From Cladocopium goreaui (Eukaryota > Sar > Dinophyceae > Suessiales > Symbiodiniaceae): a DNA stretch of 64,000 nt. The DNA lies in assembly GCA_947184155.2 (NCBI GenBank), contig CAMXCT020006751.1:160001-224000 (forward strand), written 5' to 3'. Made by a program: the position numbers and the translations under genes. Shown here piece after piece: positions 35,136 through 44,361 of this stretch. Each line of letters starts with the position of its first letter. Position 1 is the first letter of the stretch. Below the pieces are notes generated by a model that saw nothing but the letters and a program-made list of their open reading frames with translations, searched no databases and was not told the DNA's origin.

Positions 35136-35156
35136 CTAAACCCTAAACCCTAAACC
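35136..35156. repeat. Short interstitial telomere-like tract (CCCTAAA)n
   Basis: CTAAACCCTAAACCCTAAAC is almost three units of the plant-type telomere repeat, which dinoflagellates also use. It lies inside the mobile element, next to the end of the 73-bp array. Confidence 0.75.
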
Positions 35157-35588
35157 TTGTAGAAAAAAAACGGGCAGCATTTTGTTTACATTGATATGTT
35201 TTTTTCTCTTCTGAAATATGTACTTCACATGGATTAGCTTCACCAATTTTCACGGGAAATCCTGGGATATCCCCTGAAATCTCGATGGGGATCTGGCCAA
35301 CAAAAATTTCGACCTGGATTTCACGGTCGTTCCTGGGATAGCCGCTGAAAACAGTCAAGTGTGCAGAGATCTGTTGGATAAGCTTAGCTTGAACTGCAGC
35401 TACCTGATCACACATTTCTCTGACAACAATGGTTTTTAAGAGGCCATCCTGGGATAGAGCAGGAAGCCACCCACAGAGATACAGCTGCAGCTTTCACAGT
35501 CAGTCTTGCTGTCCCTCGATTTTTTCATCTGAACTGCTGTTAGCGTGTTAGGGACGACCATTACCTGGGCACAGTCCAAAACTATATT

Positions 35589-35618
35589 AATAGGCAGCGC
35601 TTGACCCCCAGCGCTTAC
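35589..35618. repeat. Short hairpin repeat of the AGCGCT family
   Basis: TTAATAGGCAGCGCTTGACC then CCCAGCGCTTAC. It is a degenerate member set in AT-rich sequence. Confidence 0.55.
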
Positions 35619-35659
35619 AGTAAGGGGAATGCATCAACTGTTTTCTCTGTGGATTATTT

Positions 35660-36584
35660 TTTTTGGCATGCCAGTCAGTGAGACGAACCGTTTATCTTGT
35701 GGCTCACTGTGTTTTTTTCTTGGCATACCAGTCAGTGAGATGAACCGTTTATCCTGTGGCTCACTGTGTGTTTTTTTTTGGCATACCAGTCAGTGAGATG
35801 AACCGTTTCTCTTCTGGTTCACTGTGGATTTTTTTTTTGGCATACCAGTCAGTGAGATGAACCGTTTATCTTGTGGTTCACTGTGTTTTTTTTGGGCATG
35901 CCAGTCAGTGAGATGAACCGTTTCTCTTCTGGTTCACTGTGGATTTTTTTTTGGCATACCAGTCAGTGAGATGAACCGTTTATCTGGTGGCTCACTGTGT
36001 GGATTTTTCTTCGGCATGCCAGTCAGTGAGATGAACCGTTTCTCTTCTGGCTCACTGTGGTTTTTTTTTGGGCATGCCAGTCAGTGAGATGAACCGTTTA
36101 TCTTGTGGTTCACTGTGGTTTTTTTTTGGGCATGCCAGTCAGTGAGATGAACCGTTTCTCTTCTGGTTCACTGTGTTTTTTTTTTTGCATACCAGTCAGT
36201 GAGATGAACCGTTTATCTTGTGGTTCACTGTGGTTTTTTTTGGGCATGCCAGTCAGTGAGATGAACCGCTTCTCTTCTGGTTCACTGTGGATTTTTTTTT
36301 TGGCATACCAGTCAGTGAGATGAACCGTTTATCTTGTGGTTCACTGTGGTTTTTTTTGGGCATGCCAGTCAGTGAGATGAACCGTTTATCTGGTGGCTCA
36401 CTGTGTGGATTTTTCTTTGGCATGCCAGTCAGTGAGATGAACCGTTTATCTGGTGGCTCACTGTGTGGATTTTTCTTCGGCATGCCAGTCAGTGAGATGA
36501 ACCGTTTATCTGGTGGCTCACTGTGTGGAATTTTTTTGGGCATGCCAGTCAGTCAGATGAACCGTTTATCTTGTGGCTCACCAG
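35660..36584. repeat. Minisatellite of about 59 bp, 16 copies, partly alternating types
   Basis: Each copy has GGCATGCCAGTCAGTGAGAT, GAACCGTTT and a CACTGTG plus T-run end. Copies differ in the middle: TATCTTGTGG (type A), CTCTTCTGGT (type B) and TATCTGGTGG (type C). Types A and B alternate through much of the array, and type C occupies the last copies, so the array grew partly by dimers. Confidence 0.92.
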
Positions 36585-36766
36585 GCCCATGAGACGAGGC
36601 AGTGGCAGGAAACAATTCAGATAAACTCAAATTGACTTGAGCATCAGGTAGGAGCAGCAGGTGCACCCAACTAGTCACTTCTTATGAAGTTCCCATTTCA
36701 TTGACCTATTATTTTTTCTCTCCAGTGCTCTGTTTCTGCGTCTCTGTGCTGCCAGTTTTTCCTGCC

Positions 36767-37348
36767 ATGGCTGACGACCTGTCCTCCACTGAGTCAAAGT
36801 CAGATTCCAATCGGAAACTGTCAAAGCGTCAAAGGAAACTTGCTGCCGCTGCAACCTTGCGCATCCTCGAGCAGAAGCTTCAGAAGCGCCCAGTGACTCA
36901 CAAAGGACGCCACTATGATTCCTTGGAATGTTTGTGGAACTCCAAGGTATCTTCAGAACCCAGTCAGCCTGCACAACCTGGCCCTGCTGCAGCAAATGCC
37001 TTGAAGAGGCCTTTGTCACCAGACGATTCTAGTCGAGAAGTTCGAAGTCGAGGAGATGAAACTGGTGGTATGCAGTCAGCTGACCAGTCAGCCGCACCAG
37101 CTGAAATGCCTGCTCATGACGAAGGCATCCCAAGTGCGACTGCATCAGCTTCGGGTAGCAAACCTTCAGCTGAAAGCCAGCCTACTTCATCGATCTCTCC
37201 TTCTTCAAAGGCAGCACCTAGGGTAGTGCCAGCTCTTAGACCTGTAGAAAACCCAGCTCCCAAAAGTGGACGCAGAAGAGGCAAGAGAGCAGGTCAGAAC
37301 GTTTTTTTCTACAATGCGTTGCATGCGTTGCGCAATGCTTTTCAGTGA
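36767..37348 (+). CDS. Ser/Ala-rich hypothetical protein or first exon
   Basis: The ATG at 36767 lies downstream of pyrimidine-rich sequence and starts MADDLSSTESKSDSNRKLSK. Residues 20-60 are basic and helical (KRQRKLAAAATLRILEQKLQ), and residues 60-170 are disordered (Ser, Ala, Pro, Glu). A basic GRRRGKRA end follows. A CAG|GTCAGAAC donor lies at about 37291, after which the frame turns untypical, so coding probably ends there by splicing. Function is unknown. It lies upstream of the large three-exon gene on the same strand and could be its 5' exon, but I could not place an acceptor in phase. Confidence 0.5.
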   Translation: MADDLSSTESKSDSNRKLSKRQRKLAAAATLRILEQKLQKRPVTHKGRHYDSLECLWNSKVSSEPSQPAQPGPAAANALKRPLSPDDSSREVRSRGDETGGMQSADQSAAPAEMPAHDEGIPSATASASGSKPSAESQPTSSISPSSKAAPRVVPALRPVENPAPKSGRRRGKRAGQNVFFYNALHALRNAFQ

Positions 37349-37724
37349 AAAAAAAATGGCATGAGGGATCCATTTGAAGTTGTTGTGTCAGAAAGGCATG
37401 AGCAGTCACAGAATCAGAAACAGCAGCTCAGAATTCAGTTTTGGCATTTGCACGGTTTGCCTCGGTTATCTTCCCTATGTAGGTTAGCGACCGTTTGGGC
37501 GCTTATTAAATATGAATATGTAGGTAGCGACCAATTGGGCGCTGTAATAGAAATAATAAATAATAATAATGACAGTGAAATTGGAAAATATGTTTGTCAG
37601 AGCAGCATCAAGTGCTGCAATCTTTTGTCGTTTTGCAACTTGATGGCTCATAGCAGCTTGGAGTTTCAAGTGGAGCTGGCATTGCGTTGCTTTGTCAGGC
37701 TGACTAGCTCCCCCCAATTCGAAC
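37349..37724. other. Non-coding spacer with two hairpin repeats
   Basis: It contains the hairpins at 37480-37512 and 37520-37553 and an ATAATAATAAT run. It may be an intron or the 5' region of the next gene. Confidence 0.5.
37480..37553. repeat. Two short hairpin repeats of the AGCGCT family
   Basis: TAGGTTAGCGACCGTTTGGG then CGCTTATTAAAT, and TAGGTAGCGACCAATTGGGC then GCTGTAATAG. Both follow the family pattern TAGGTAGCG-loop-CGCT-AT-rich. Confidence 0.65.
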
Positions 37725-40700
37725 ATGGCAATGGTGTCTGATGCACCAGAGGTTGAGACAATTGAAATTGATGATGAGTGTGTGGATGATGCGTCCCAGT
37801 TCGCAAAGGAGTGGCTGGCCAAAATGAGAACCATTCTTCAGAACTATCCAGCTGGCCCAGGAAGCTACTTGGAAGACAAAATGAAGACGGCAGCAGACAA
37901 GGCTCGTTTCGCTACTTGGCTGCTGGAAACATGGCCTGAAAGACCAGATATCTGCTATCACCACGACCAAGTAGTTCCCAGTGTGCTGGAAGATGAATTG
38001 GCCCAGTCGCCACCACTTGCTATCCATGTGTCGTCCTTCAGCTGGACCGATGGCTGTGGGGTGAAACCTGCTCCAGGACGTGATTTGGCTTTGGGCCTCA
38101 TGGCAATGTACCTCAAGGATGGCTTCATAACCAGCGGAGATGTGATTCTGATGGCTCAGCCATTGGCAGTTGAGAAGGCAGCTGGTCTTCCCAGCCTTTG
38201 GGGATCTGAAGAGTCAGCACTTAAGCCTTTTAGCCTGGGATATTTGAAAGGACGTGCTCGACTTACCAGTCTCTTCGCTCTTCTTTTGTCAGTCTTTGAA
38301 GAAGAGGTCTCCTTGGATGACTTGAAAAGCTTCTGCCCGAAGTTATTCGATTCCGTCTCAGTCATTTGGGTTCAGCATATGCGGCAAAACAGCAAGGAAG
38401 ATGAGGTCTTGTGCAACCTGAAGTTGAGCACGAGAGGATCCCTTAGAAAGGCAGCCAACCTCATCCAAATTGCCTTCATGGTCAGACGTCTGTTGGCTTC
38501 AGGAGGCACCGACTACACTACTTTCCTGCGAAAGTACAACCAGCAGTCTGTTGCGGCTCACCAACTTCGCGGTCGCAAGCAAACTGCACTGAAGCTCCTC
38601 TTCGAAAGCGCTCCCAAGGACTACTTGGATTTTTTTTTAAGTTATAGTGTTTGTGTGACACCACCCCTAACTTTGTCACTTCTCCAGGGAAAAATAGTAG
38701 ATAAGTTTTTCTTTATGTGTACTATCCTTTTCTCGCTGTTCAGGACGTGCTGGATGAGATCCTCAACCATGTTGGAACTCTTGGATGGGAGAATTGTGCT
38801 TGGACTGAGGAGAATTTGGCTTCAAAACGTCTCTTCCCAGGACACGTTTTCCCAGCCAAGAACAGGAAGTGGCAACAGAGATTGAGAGTCAGCAACAGGT
38901 CCTTGAGAATTATGGTTCTCAGGATTCATTGGGAGCAGGAGCACCAGTCTTGTGAGAAGCGCAGCCAGAAGAAGCCGGATGACAGAGCTTGTGAGCTACT
39001 GGCTGAAAAAGCAGCTTGCCTCGTTTCCTTAGCAGATGAGTTTTGCTCTGAGCATCCCATCACCATGGAGACAGTCCAGAAGAAGATACTGGATGAGTGG
39101 TCCTCTGGATGCAAGCGCATTGACATGGAGCTGGCCGCGCAGTTACTGGAGAAGTCCGAATCCTTTGCCATTGCGACCCACATGCCTTGTTTCAAGGCTT
39201 TGCTGGAGGAATCTCTTTTTCGTGCGCCGGTGTCTTCTTCCCAAGAGGCAGGGGCTCTTTTCTTGACGTGGTAGTCGTTGTTTGATGAGTAGCATAACCC
39301 ATAATAATGACGAAAACAATGATAAGATAATAATTTCAAGCTTTATTCCCTCCCTCAAAGTTTTTGGTCTACTAGTCGGCGTTGCAATGAAGTTGCCTTG
39401 ATGATGGCCTCTGCACCAAAACACCTTTTCTGTTGAATCTTCTCCCCAATCATTAGGATAATTGTGAGTTTGTTTTGTTCCACAATGCTGGCAGGTGGAA
39501 ATGCGAGACAAGCTGAAGAGAGATGAGTTCGACCATGTTGTGAAGAAAATGGACTATGACATCAAGGTCTTCGAAATTTGGCAATCGAAGGTCGCATCAG
39601 TGGCAATGGCTCGCCAGCATGCGAAGCAGGAACATGTCGTTTCTGAACACAGGAAAATCGTGGAATCAGTGGAAGCCTATCTTGATGGTTGTGTTCGCTT
39701 CCTGTGCTGGGAAGGAGTCAACAAGGGAAGTGATAGCATCGTTCCACAGGTCCTCTCATTTCGCATGGAAATTTTGAGAAAGCTACGCAACCAAAACACA
39801 GCTGGTGCAGCTGCAGATGTTCCTACCTTGGTCCTCATGAATTGGACCGCACCCTGTCTGTTTCCAGCTGGACGGCAGAATGATCACATCAACTGCCTTG
39901 CGTGGGCGTTGCACGACAATACCAACTCGGCTGCAATCATTTTCGCACCTACCTTTTCGTACCAGAAAGGAAAAACATTCCTGGAGGAAAATGCGTGCAT
40001 GCAGCTTCTGGCACAAGGAGGGCACAACTTGGACCATCAGTTCAGCGTCTTATTTTCTGACAGATGCGATCAGAGAGACAGCCGACCTCTGCTTTACCCT
40101 GCTCGTTGGGCCTTCCCAGGTCATGTGGTTGACCTTGGAAAGACAAATGCCTTCTTTCAGTCGGAGCTTCGCAAGGCTGGGCGAACTGATCCTTGCAAGC
40201 AAATGGCCGCCAAGGACTTGAAGGAAATGGAAGACATGGCTGATGACAGCCTCCCAAGCACAACTTCAAGCAATCACATCTCTGGAGCAGCCAAGCATTG
40301 TCAGTTTGGCCGTCCTGCTGCAGAAGAGGTCTTTCGCAAGGCCTTCAACCAAGTTGACCTGGAGAAATTTCCAGCTGTGCTGATCGTGGACCTCTTCCCC
40401 CGAGTTGGTGATTTTGCAGGTGCTTTTTGCCGCCTCCGGACCCAATTGAATGCTGGGACCAGCTTGTTCTACATTGGTGTCGGAGAGAAGGCCAAAGAAT
40501 TGGAATGGCTTCGCGCGACTTTGCTCGAAGAGTTGGTGGAGAAAGTGAAGCTGGAAGGCTTTCAAATTCCTGGCGCTCAGCCATTTCAGAAAGAAGTCAA
40601 CCCAGACCTCCTGGATGCACTTCCCGCAATTCCAATTACCAATCTTCTTGTTGTGACAGGTGAAGGTGAAGATCGAAGTCTGGTGCTGCCAAAGCACTTG

Positions 40701-41555
40701 ATGCTGAAGTGGCGTTCTGATGAAGATTTCGGCGATGAATTTTCCAAGTGGCTTGACGCATTTTTGGAAAAGTATTCAGTGAGTGAAGATGCAGACAATT
40801 CTTCACCCAACAACAAGAGACAAAACAGTGAAGAAAAAACATCGGAGGCTGAACCGAGCCCAAAAAGGTGTCGAGTGGAGGAAGTGCCTGCAGAATGCTT
40901 GCTTCCTTGTGACAAAATTGCAGAGACGCTTCTATTTGAGACGAAGTTTGGAGGAAAAGATACCATTGGATTCCAGATCCGCACCAACCACCAGCTCTAT
41001 TTGGTCAACCAGACCTCCCATGAGCTCAGTCTCAAAGCAATGTCGCCTTTGGTTGGATTTGGCAGGGGATCGTTCAAGTTGTTCAAGGAAGGTGACACAC
41101 TACCTGAGAAAGCTTTGCTTTTTCACATTGCTTCCTCAGATGCCTTGGTTTGCCTCAACGGTGCTGTGCAGACAATTTCAGAAGTGCTATTCAACCAAAG
41201 AAAAATCAAGCCTGAGGCTACTGTCTGCTACCACAAGGCTACACCTTCTGGGCAAAAAACTGATGGCCAGACATTGTTTGACTTCAAGTTGACCCACAAA
41301 ATTTGCTTTGTGCCGCCGACGAAACGAGATGGAGCAGATGAAGGAGCAGAAAAACCCGGCAAAGAAGAGACTATATCCTTCACCAACATCGCCTCACGCG
41401 AAACAGCTGGTACTTTTTGTGATTTGCAATGCGCAAGTCTGATTTGGCATGTGCGCTGGACAGTCAAGGGGCTGCAGCCGCTGAAGCCCATGATCCATTT
41501 AACCAAAAAGCTTTGCCTTGCTGCAGGTCAGTGCTGCAAACTCAATAAGCAATGA
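37725..41555 (+). CDS. Large three-exon element gene of unknown function, about 1,155 residues
   Basis: Exon 1 is 37725-38627, exon 2 is 38744-39247 and exon 3 is 39495-41555. The first intron has GA-AG borders (GATTTTTT...TTCAG) and the second GC-AG (GCAGGG...GGCAG); both join frames in phase 0. GA and GC donors are known from dinoflagellates. Exon 1 is a helical region after an acidic N-terminus. Exon 3 contains VLMNWTAPCLFPAGRQNDH, AIIFAPTFSYQKGKTFLEEN and VLIVDLFPRVGDFAGAFCRL. The DLFPRVGD block followed by a beta strand and YIGVGE could be a SAM-binding Rossmann motif, which would make NWTAPC a candidate catalytic loop in permuted order; this is inference only. An NKRQNSEEK nuclear-localisation-like linker precedes a C-terminal beta-rich region. 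A CAG|GTCAGT donor at 41527 suggests that another exon may follow. Confidence 0.65.
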
Positions 41556-42241
41556 CATTGCAGTTTGGACCACAGGTAGCATTGAAAATGCCTACGATTT
41601 TGATATGCAGATGGCTGCCCCAAATAGGTGACACTCGAAAACATTTTGTCCACACAACCTTGCTATCAATTTTTGCTTCTCGAAAGAAAGCACCATCTGA
41701 CAGGACATTGCGTTGATGTCCCAATCTTGGGTCTTTTGCTTATCGACATAGTCGACATAGTGCACATCGTGGCCGACAAAAGGAACCAGCTTGAGAGTCA
41801 TTCTTGCATCATTGTCAAGAGATTTTCAGACATGTGCTTTTATATGTATTGTTTCGCTTCAGTACTCACTCGACAGATGCGCTGGCTGTTGACAATCATG
41901 TGGAAGTTTCATAGTAACAGTAATAATAATAATAGCGCTCTTAGCGCTGACCACTTTATAATAGTAATAGCGCTCTTAGCGCTGACCACTTTATGCCAAT
42001 GGGGTATGTCTGATCGTTGCTTTCTCATATTCAGCCACGAGCAACTGCAAGCCCAAACTTATTGTTATGTTTGGACTTTTGGATTTTATCGACAGAGAGT
42101 TTAAATCTCCAATGACAAAACCAGTTTTCTGACATTCATCTGGCATCTCCTTCTCTGGCATTTAGTCTACAATCAATTCAATCTGACATATATTCTGCCA
42201 TGATACCAGACTGAGACTGTAATACAAAAAGATTCTGAAGT
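41556..42241. other. Right subterminal non-coding region
   Basis: It holds a tandem pair of hairpins at 41931-41995. Near the right end, TTCTGACATT, GGCATCTCCTTCTCTGGCAT and ATCTGACATA are the inverted counterparts of words near the left end of the element. No gene is seen. Confidence 0.6.
41931..41995. repeat. Tandem pair of AGCGCT hairpins
   Basis: AATAGCGCTCTTAGCGCTGA then CCACTTTAT occurs twice in a row (33-bp unit). Confidence 0.85.
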
Positions 42242-42313
42242 GGTGCCAGTGCTTGGCACAAAACAAACACCTACCTCAAAAAAGTTAACACCTACTTGAA
42301 GCCAAAAGTCCTT
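42242..42313 (-). repeat. Right terminal inverted repeat
   Basis: Read on the minus strand from 42313 it begins AAGGACTTTTGGCTTCAAGT and continues like the left repeat, with a single A-to-C difference 59 bases in. It ends at GGCACC, after which similarity falls off. Confidence 0.92.
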
Positions 42314-44361
42314 ATCAGTCAATCGACGCCAAGTTGTCAATCGCATTGTCGAACGTGATAGCCCAAGCCGGTGATGTTGCTCGTCATGTAGCAATTAAAC
42401 TAAGATTGAGAACACAGAGTCATAGTCGAAGAGGAACCTATGTTATGGGACGAGAAATTTTGGCTATGATTCTGGAACACTTCAGGACACCAGGTCAACG
42501 AGAGACAGCCTTCACCATGGAGCACATCGTATCGATGAAGTATCTCGGTGACTCCAACCTGGAAGTGTTCTACGAGAAGTGGATGGAGATGGTGTCAAAC
42601 ATGATGCCGGATGATGTACCTCCTGATGATTGGCTTCGTGACTCTCTGTACAAGAAGATTCGGAATTCGAGTCTCATGATGTTCGACATCAAGCAGTACG
42701 AATCATTGATTGAAGGAGATCAAAGACGAAGCTATCGCTACCTGTTGGACGTCATCGAAAGGCACATATCCAGGATCAGAGAAGACAAGCATGTGGCCGC
42801 CAGAGAGAAGTACGCAAGAGACTTTGCAGGTGGTGGCAAACCCACTACTCCTGCACCAAATCCAACTGCTGCTGCACCAGATGCCAATCCGAAGGCGAAG
42901 GCTAAAGCCAATCCCAAGGAGAAGGCAGCACCTAAGGCGAAGGCCAAGGCTGAGGCAGCTCCAGTTCTACCATCACCTCAACCAAAACAGCATGCAAAAG
43001 GAAAAGGGAAAGGTCAAGGGAAAGGAAGCGGACGGTCAAACAGCCGAAGTGCTAGTCCTAGATCCAAGAAGAAGATCCCATGTCATTTCCATTTCATCAA
43101 GAAAGCATGCAGAAAAGGAAAAGATTGTGAATACAGTCACGACCAAAAGGTGTTTGATGCGAACAAGAACACGAAAGGTAATGGTCGAAAGCCAGGAACT
43201 CCGAGAAGTCAATCTCCAGCGAACAAGACCAAGAAGATTGATGAACCATGCTGGCACTGGGCCAAGGGCAAGTGCCGATACGGAGACAAATGCAACAAAC
43301 GTCACGATCCTCATCTCTTCAACACTGCTCCGAACACCGAAGCATCAAGCTCAAAGGCTACTCCTGCACTTGTCCATGAATGGAGTGATGACGAAAGGAC
43401 ATTCCACAAGGTTGCATCGAATGTCGTCAAGAAGAAGGTCAGATTTGATGAGTCCAAGACTTGCATCCAAACGTACGTGAAGAAGGACGTCGTGAAGTGC
43501 AGCCGGAAATCCCAGACCATCCCCAAAGGTCATGGTAAAGTCGGCAAGCCCACCGATCAGATAAGGCAAGATGAGCAATGGTCTTATTCATGCAGACTAG
43601 CATCGAGCCGAGGGAAGGCAATGGCTATCCTGATCGATGAGAAGGGCGAGTACAGTGACATTGATGAAGTCCTAGTCATCGTCGGCCCCAGTCTGGACAT
43701 TCTGATCAGGTTCGACATCGAGGACGGTGAGATATCCAGGGAGGTCTTCGTGGAGAACTATGTTCAACATGTCGAGGGTCGATATGGCAAAAGGGGTAAC
43801 ACGATGTGTATCACTGTTCCTGTTGAAGAAAGAGATAAGAGATTCATATTGGATTCTGGAAGTGGTCATGATCTTATCTCATCCACACGAATAAGTAGAA
43901 TGGATCTCCCAACATATGATGATAAAGTCGTCAACTTCCATACAGCAAACGGGGTAACATGTTCGACCAAACGATCAAGTATCAAGTTCGAGGCATTCAA
44001 CGAACCAGCAGAAGCTCACATCCTGGAAGACACGCCTTCCGTAATCTCCATGGGCAAGCGGTGCGTTGACCTTGGCTATTCGTTCGTATGGCCGACTGGG
44101 AAAACTCCTTTCATGTTAGATCCCAATGGCAACATCATCGAAATGACTGTCAAAGACTACATTCCTTATGTGAGTGTCGATCAAGAGAAGAGAAAGTTAA
44201 AATCATCCTGCGTGGAAAAGATCATGGCAGCCTTGATGATGAGTGCTCAACGTCAGAAGGCGAAGGTCTTTTGGTTATTGATGGAGAGAGTGGGGATGAG
44301 CTTGAGGATCTTTCCGACGCCGTTGGACGATCCGATGGTGAATCTCCCAAGAAATCAATAA
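42314..44361 (+). pseudogene. Copia Gag (3' part) and protease
   Basis: The frame is open from the terminal repeat (YQSIDAKLSIAL). A Gag core covers the first 170 codons, with EILAMILEHFRTPGQRE, NLEVFYEKWMEM and QRRSYRYLLDVIERH. A Lys/Ala/Pro linker follows. Two CCCH fingers are seen near 43078 (CX8CX5CX3H) and 43250 (CX7CX5CX3H), the usual nucleocapsid fingers of dinoflagellate copia elements. RFILDSGSGHDLIS at about 43840-43880 is an aspartic protease active site (DSG). The frame leaves the true coding path near 44190 and reaches a stop at 44361, while the downstream frame takes over. The 5' part of gag is missing. Confidence 0.75.

Larger units (their letters stand above)
34100..36766. other. 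Repeat-filled non-coding stretch inside the element
   Basis: This 2.7-kb stretch holds three unrelated minisatellites, a telomere-like tract and one hairpin, all listed separately. Frames that cross the arrays are by-products of repeat lengths divisible by three. Nothing gene-like is seen in 35160-35580. Confidence 0.65.
28471..42313. mobile_element. Large multi-gene DNA transposon candidate with 72-bp terminal inverted repeats
   Basis: The block of 13,843 bp is bounded by inverted repeats identical over 58 bases and then, after one mismatch, over 13 more. Subterminal regions also mirror each other: GAAGGAGATGCCA occurs at about 28642-28654 and in inverted form at about 42141-42157, and TGTCAGA words are frequent at both ends. 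Inside are a transposase-like gene with DUF7869-type motifs, other + strand genes and arrays of private repeats. No clear target-site duplication is visible. The flanks are Gag fragments of apparently different retrotransposons, so the present copy may be a recombinant between two insertions. No transposon family I know has this combination. Confidence 0.75.

Noticed and set aside
35660-36584. CRISPR-like array
   Set aside because: The units are directly adjacent and similar throughout, without unique spacers.
36105-36592. Open frames with PVSEMNRL repeats on + and PDKRFISL repeats on -
   Set aside because: Both strands are open across the same 59-bp minisatellite, which argues against coding.
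28471-42313. CRISPR array or bacterial island
   Set aside because: Repeats are not evenly spaced with unique spacers. Introns, KRPAA proteins and copia flanks point to a eukaryotic nuclear element.
44160-44210. Programmed -1 ribosomal frameshift between protease and integrase frames
   Set aside because: No canonical X-XXY-YYZ slippery heptamer or clear stem-loop was seen. Three other similar frame changes in the element point to ordinary indels.
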